Part shown: one piece after another, positions 5,399-6,150 of the stretch
How the letters are laid out: each line of letters begins with the position of its first letter
Numbering within the stretch: position 1 is the stretch's first letter
Source: Caldifarciminota bacterium
GTDB taxonomy: Bacteria > Hydrothermota > E44-bin80
Length of the DNA: 6,150 bases
Reading direction: 5' to 3'
Assembly: GCA_023127905.1 (NCBI GenBank)
Contig: JAGMEZ010000124.1
Location: forward strand, 1 to 6,150
The notes under the pieces: generated by a model
Seen by the model: only the letters and a program-made list of their open reading frames with translations
Databases searched by the model: none
What the model was told of the DNA's origin: nothing
Made by a program: the position numbers and the translations under genes

Positions 5399-6150
5399 AT
5401 GACGAATAATGATTTTATAAATGATGACCAAGTAAAAAAGCACAAAAACGAATTTGGGCTGGTTTATAAATCACAAAGAACCAGAATAGAGAAAATGTGT
5501 TCTTTTCACATGAAGGGGTGGACGAATTTGATTGAGGATGATCCAGAGCATGGATATAGGGTTTATCATCAGGATAGAAGAGCTGTTAAGGGAGATAGAA
5601 AAGATTCAGGGGAAAAGATAATAATCTATATGCTTGGAGAACACGTCAAAAAGGGCGATATCGTACAATGGGCACCGAGAACTACCCTACAACCTGAGTA
5701 TTGGAAGATTAAGAAGATTGAGGATTATCAGCCCTTAATCGTTTGCAGTGTTGAAAGCTTCAGTATGGAAGATGCTGATATAGTAATTTTGTTGAGAAGA
5801 CAAAATTTCAACGAAGCAGCAGATTTCCTTTCAAATGCAATAGAACTAGTGCAAGGTGATAAGCCAGTAAAATTCTCGGATTGCAAGAATAATTGCAGGA
5901 AAGCTCTTTCTTCCTTTCTTAGGGCCACTACTGGGAGTGAGGATTTTCGTAAAGCGATAAAGACATTTATTAAAGAAAGGAATGCAGGTGGTGCTGAGGG
6001 AGATTTGTTTGTTGCTTTTGATAACCTAGCGGCAAAAATGCGGGATTTTCTTGCAAAAGAGGGTTCCCATCCCCCAATTGCTGGAAGAGAAGAGGCGAGA
6101 TTAGCTGTAGAAGTCACAAAAGCATTTCTAAGGTATTTCGTTACTAAATT
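5399..6150 (+). CDS. Unrecognised cytoplasmic protein with possible abortive-infection-like helical C-terminus, 3' end cut
   Basis: The frame is open for 250 codons and runs off the window. The ATG is five bases after a GAGGT ribosome site supplied by direct-repeat copy 2. There is no signal peptide or membrane helix. Residues ~18-122 look beta-rich, with short hydrophobic strands IIIYMLG (74-80), GDIVQWA (86-92), YWKIKKI (101-107) and PLIVCSVESF (112-121). Residues ~135-250 are helical: FNEAADFLSNAIELV, then KNNCRKALSSFLRA, then RDFLAKEGSHPP (215-226) and a last helix REEARLAVEVTKAFLRYF. The sequence of a helix, a GSH-type loop and a final ARLAVEVTKAFLRY helix resembles the Abi_C/HEPN-like C-termini of abortive-infection proteins. 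However, the canonical HEPN R-x(4-6)-H is not present (the spacing here is eight), so this assignment is tentative. Cysteines at 34, 116, 162 and 166 are scattered. Translation may be coupled to the membrane gene 32 bp upstream. Confidence 0.7.
   Translation, partial: MTNNDFINDDQVKKHKNEFGLVYKSQRTRIEKMCSFHMKGWTNLIEDDPEHGYRVYHQDRRAVKGDRKDSGEKIIIYMLGEHVKKGDIVQWAPRTTLQPEYWKIKKIEDYQPLIVCSVESFSMEDADIVILLRRQNFNEAADFLSNAIELVQGDKPVKFSDCKNNCRKALSSFLRATTGSEDFRKAIKTFIKERNAGGAEGDLFVAFDNLAAKMRDFLAKEGSHPPIAGREEARLAVEVTKAFLRYFVTK

Noticed and set aside
5728..6117. A 129-codon minus-strand ORF
   Set aside because: It lies wholly opposite the open frame starting at 5399, which has a ribosome site and protein-like helices. 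The antisense translation is low in recognisable structure.

Overview
The window is AT-rich bacterial DNA. It holds two divergent gene groups separated by a promoter region of about 220 bp (3227-3448). The C-terminal sorting-type domain and repeat-rich secreted protein at 3449-4921 are typical of the FCB group and related uncultured candidate phyla (WOR-3, Cloacimonadota and similar). That placement is inferred from gene style only; no marker gene is present.

Left half, minus strand. Three genes read leftwards as a probable operon. A J-domain/TPR protein (2567-3226) abuts a Roadblock/LC7 protein (2189-2566), with the stop codon directly followed by the next start. After a 55-bp gap comes comEC (2133 to beyond base 1), the inner-membrane DNA-uptake channel. 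Its frame is open for 711 codons and the gene is cut by the window edge inside the metallo-beta-lactamase-like domain. A good sigma70-type promoter lies so close to the first start codon that the transcript may be nearly leaderless.

Right half, plus strand. A secreted protein carries seven repeats of about 52 residues, probably a seven-bladed beta-propeller, and ends in a sorting/anchoring domain. Next is a small two-helix membrane protein of unknown function (4923-5366). Last is a cytoplasmic protein (5399 to beyond 6150) whose C-terminal part weakly resembles the helical C-terminus of abortive-infection proteins.

Two structures stand out. The sorting domain is encoded by locally GC-rich DNA holding two different heptanucleotide tandem arrays, (TCAGAAN)5 and (TTTATCC)4; slippage by one unit would shift the frame and remove the C-terminus. 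In addition, the last ~24 bp of this gene recur as a ~25-bp imperfect copy just after the small membrane gene, so that gene is bracketed by direct repeats, and each copy supplies the ribosome binding site of the next gene. This suggests a cassette-like insertion hotspot at the 3' end of a sorting-domain gene. No RNA genes, CRISPR array, insertion sequence or clear intrinsic terminator was seen.
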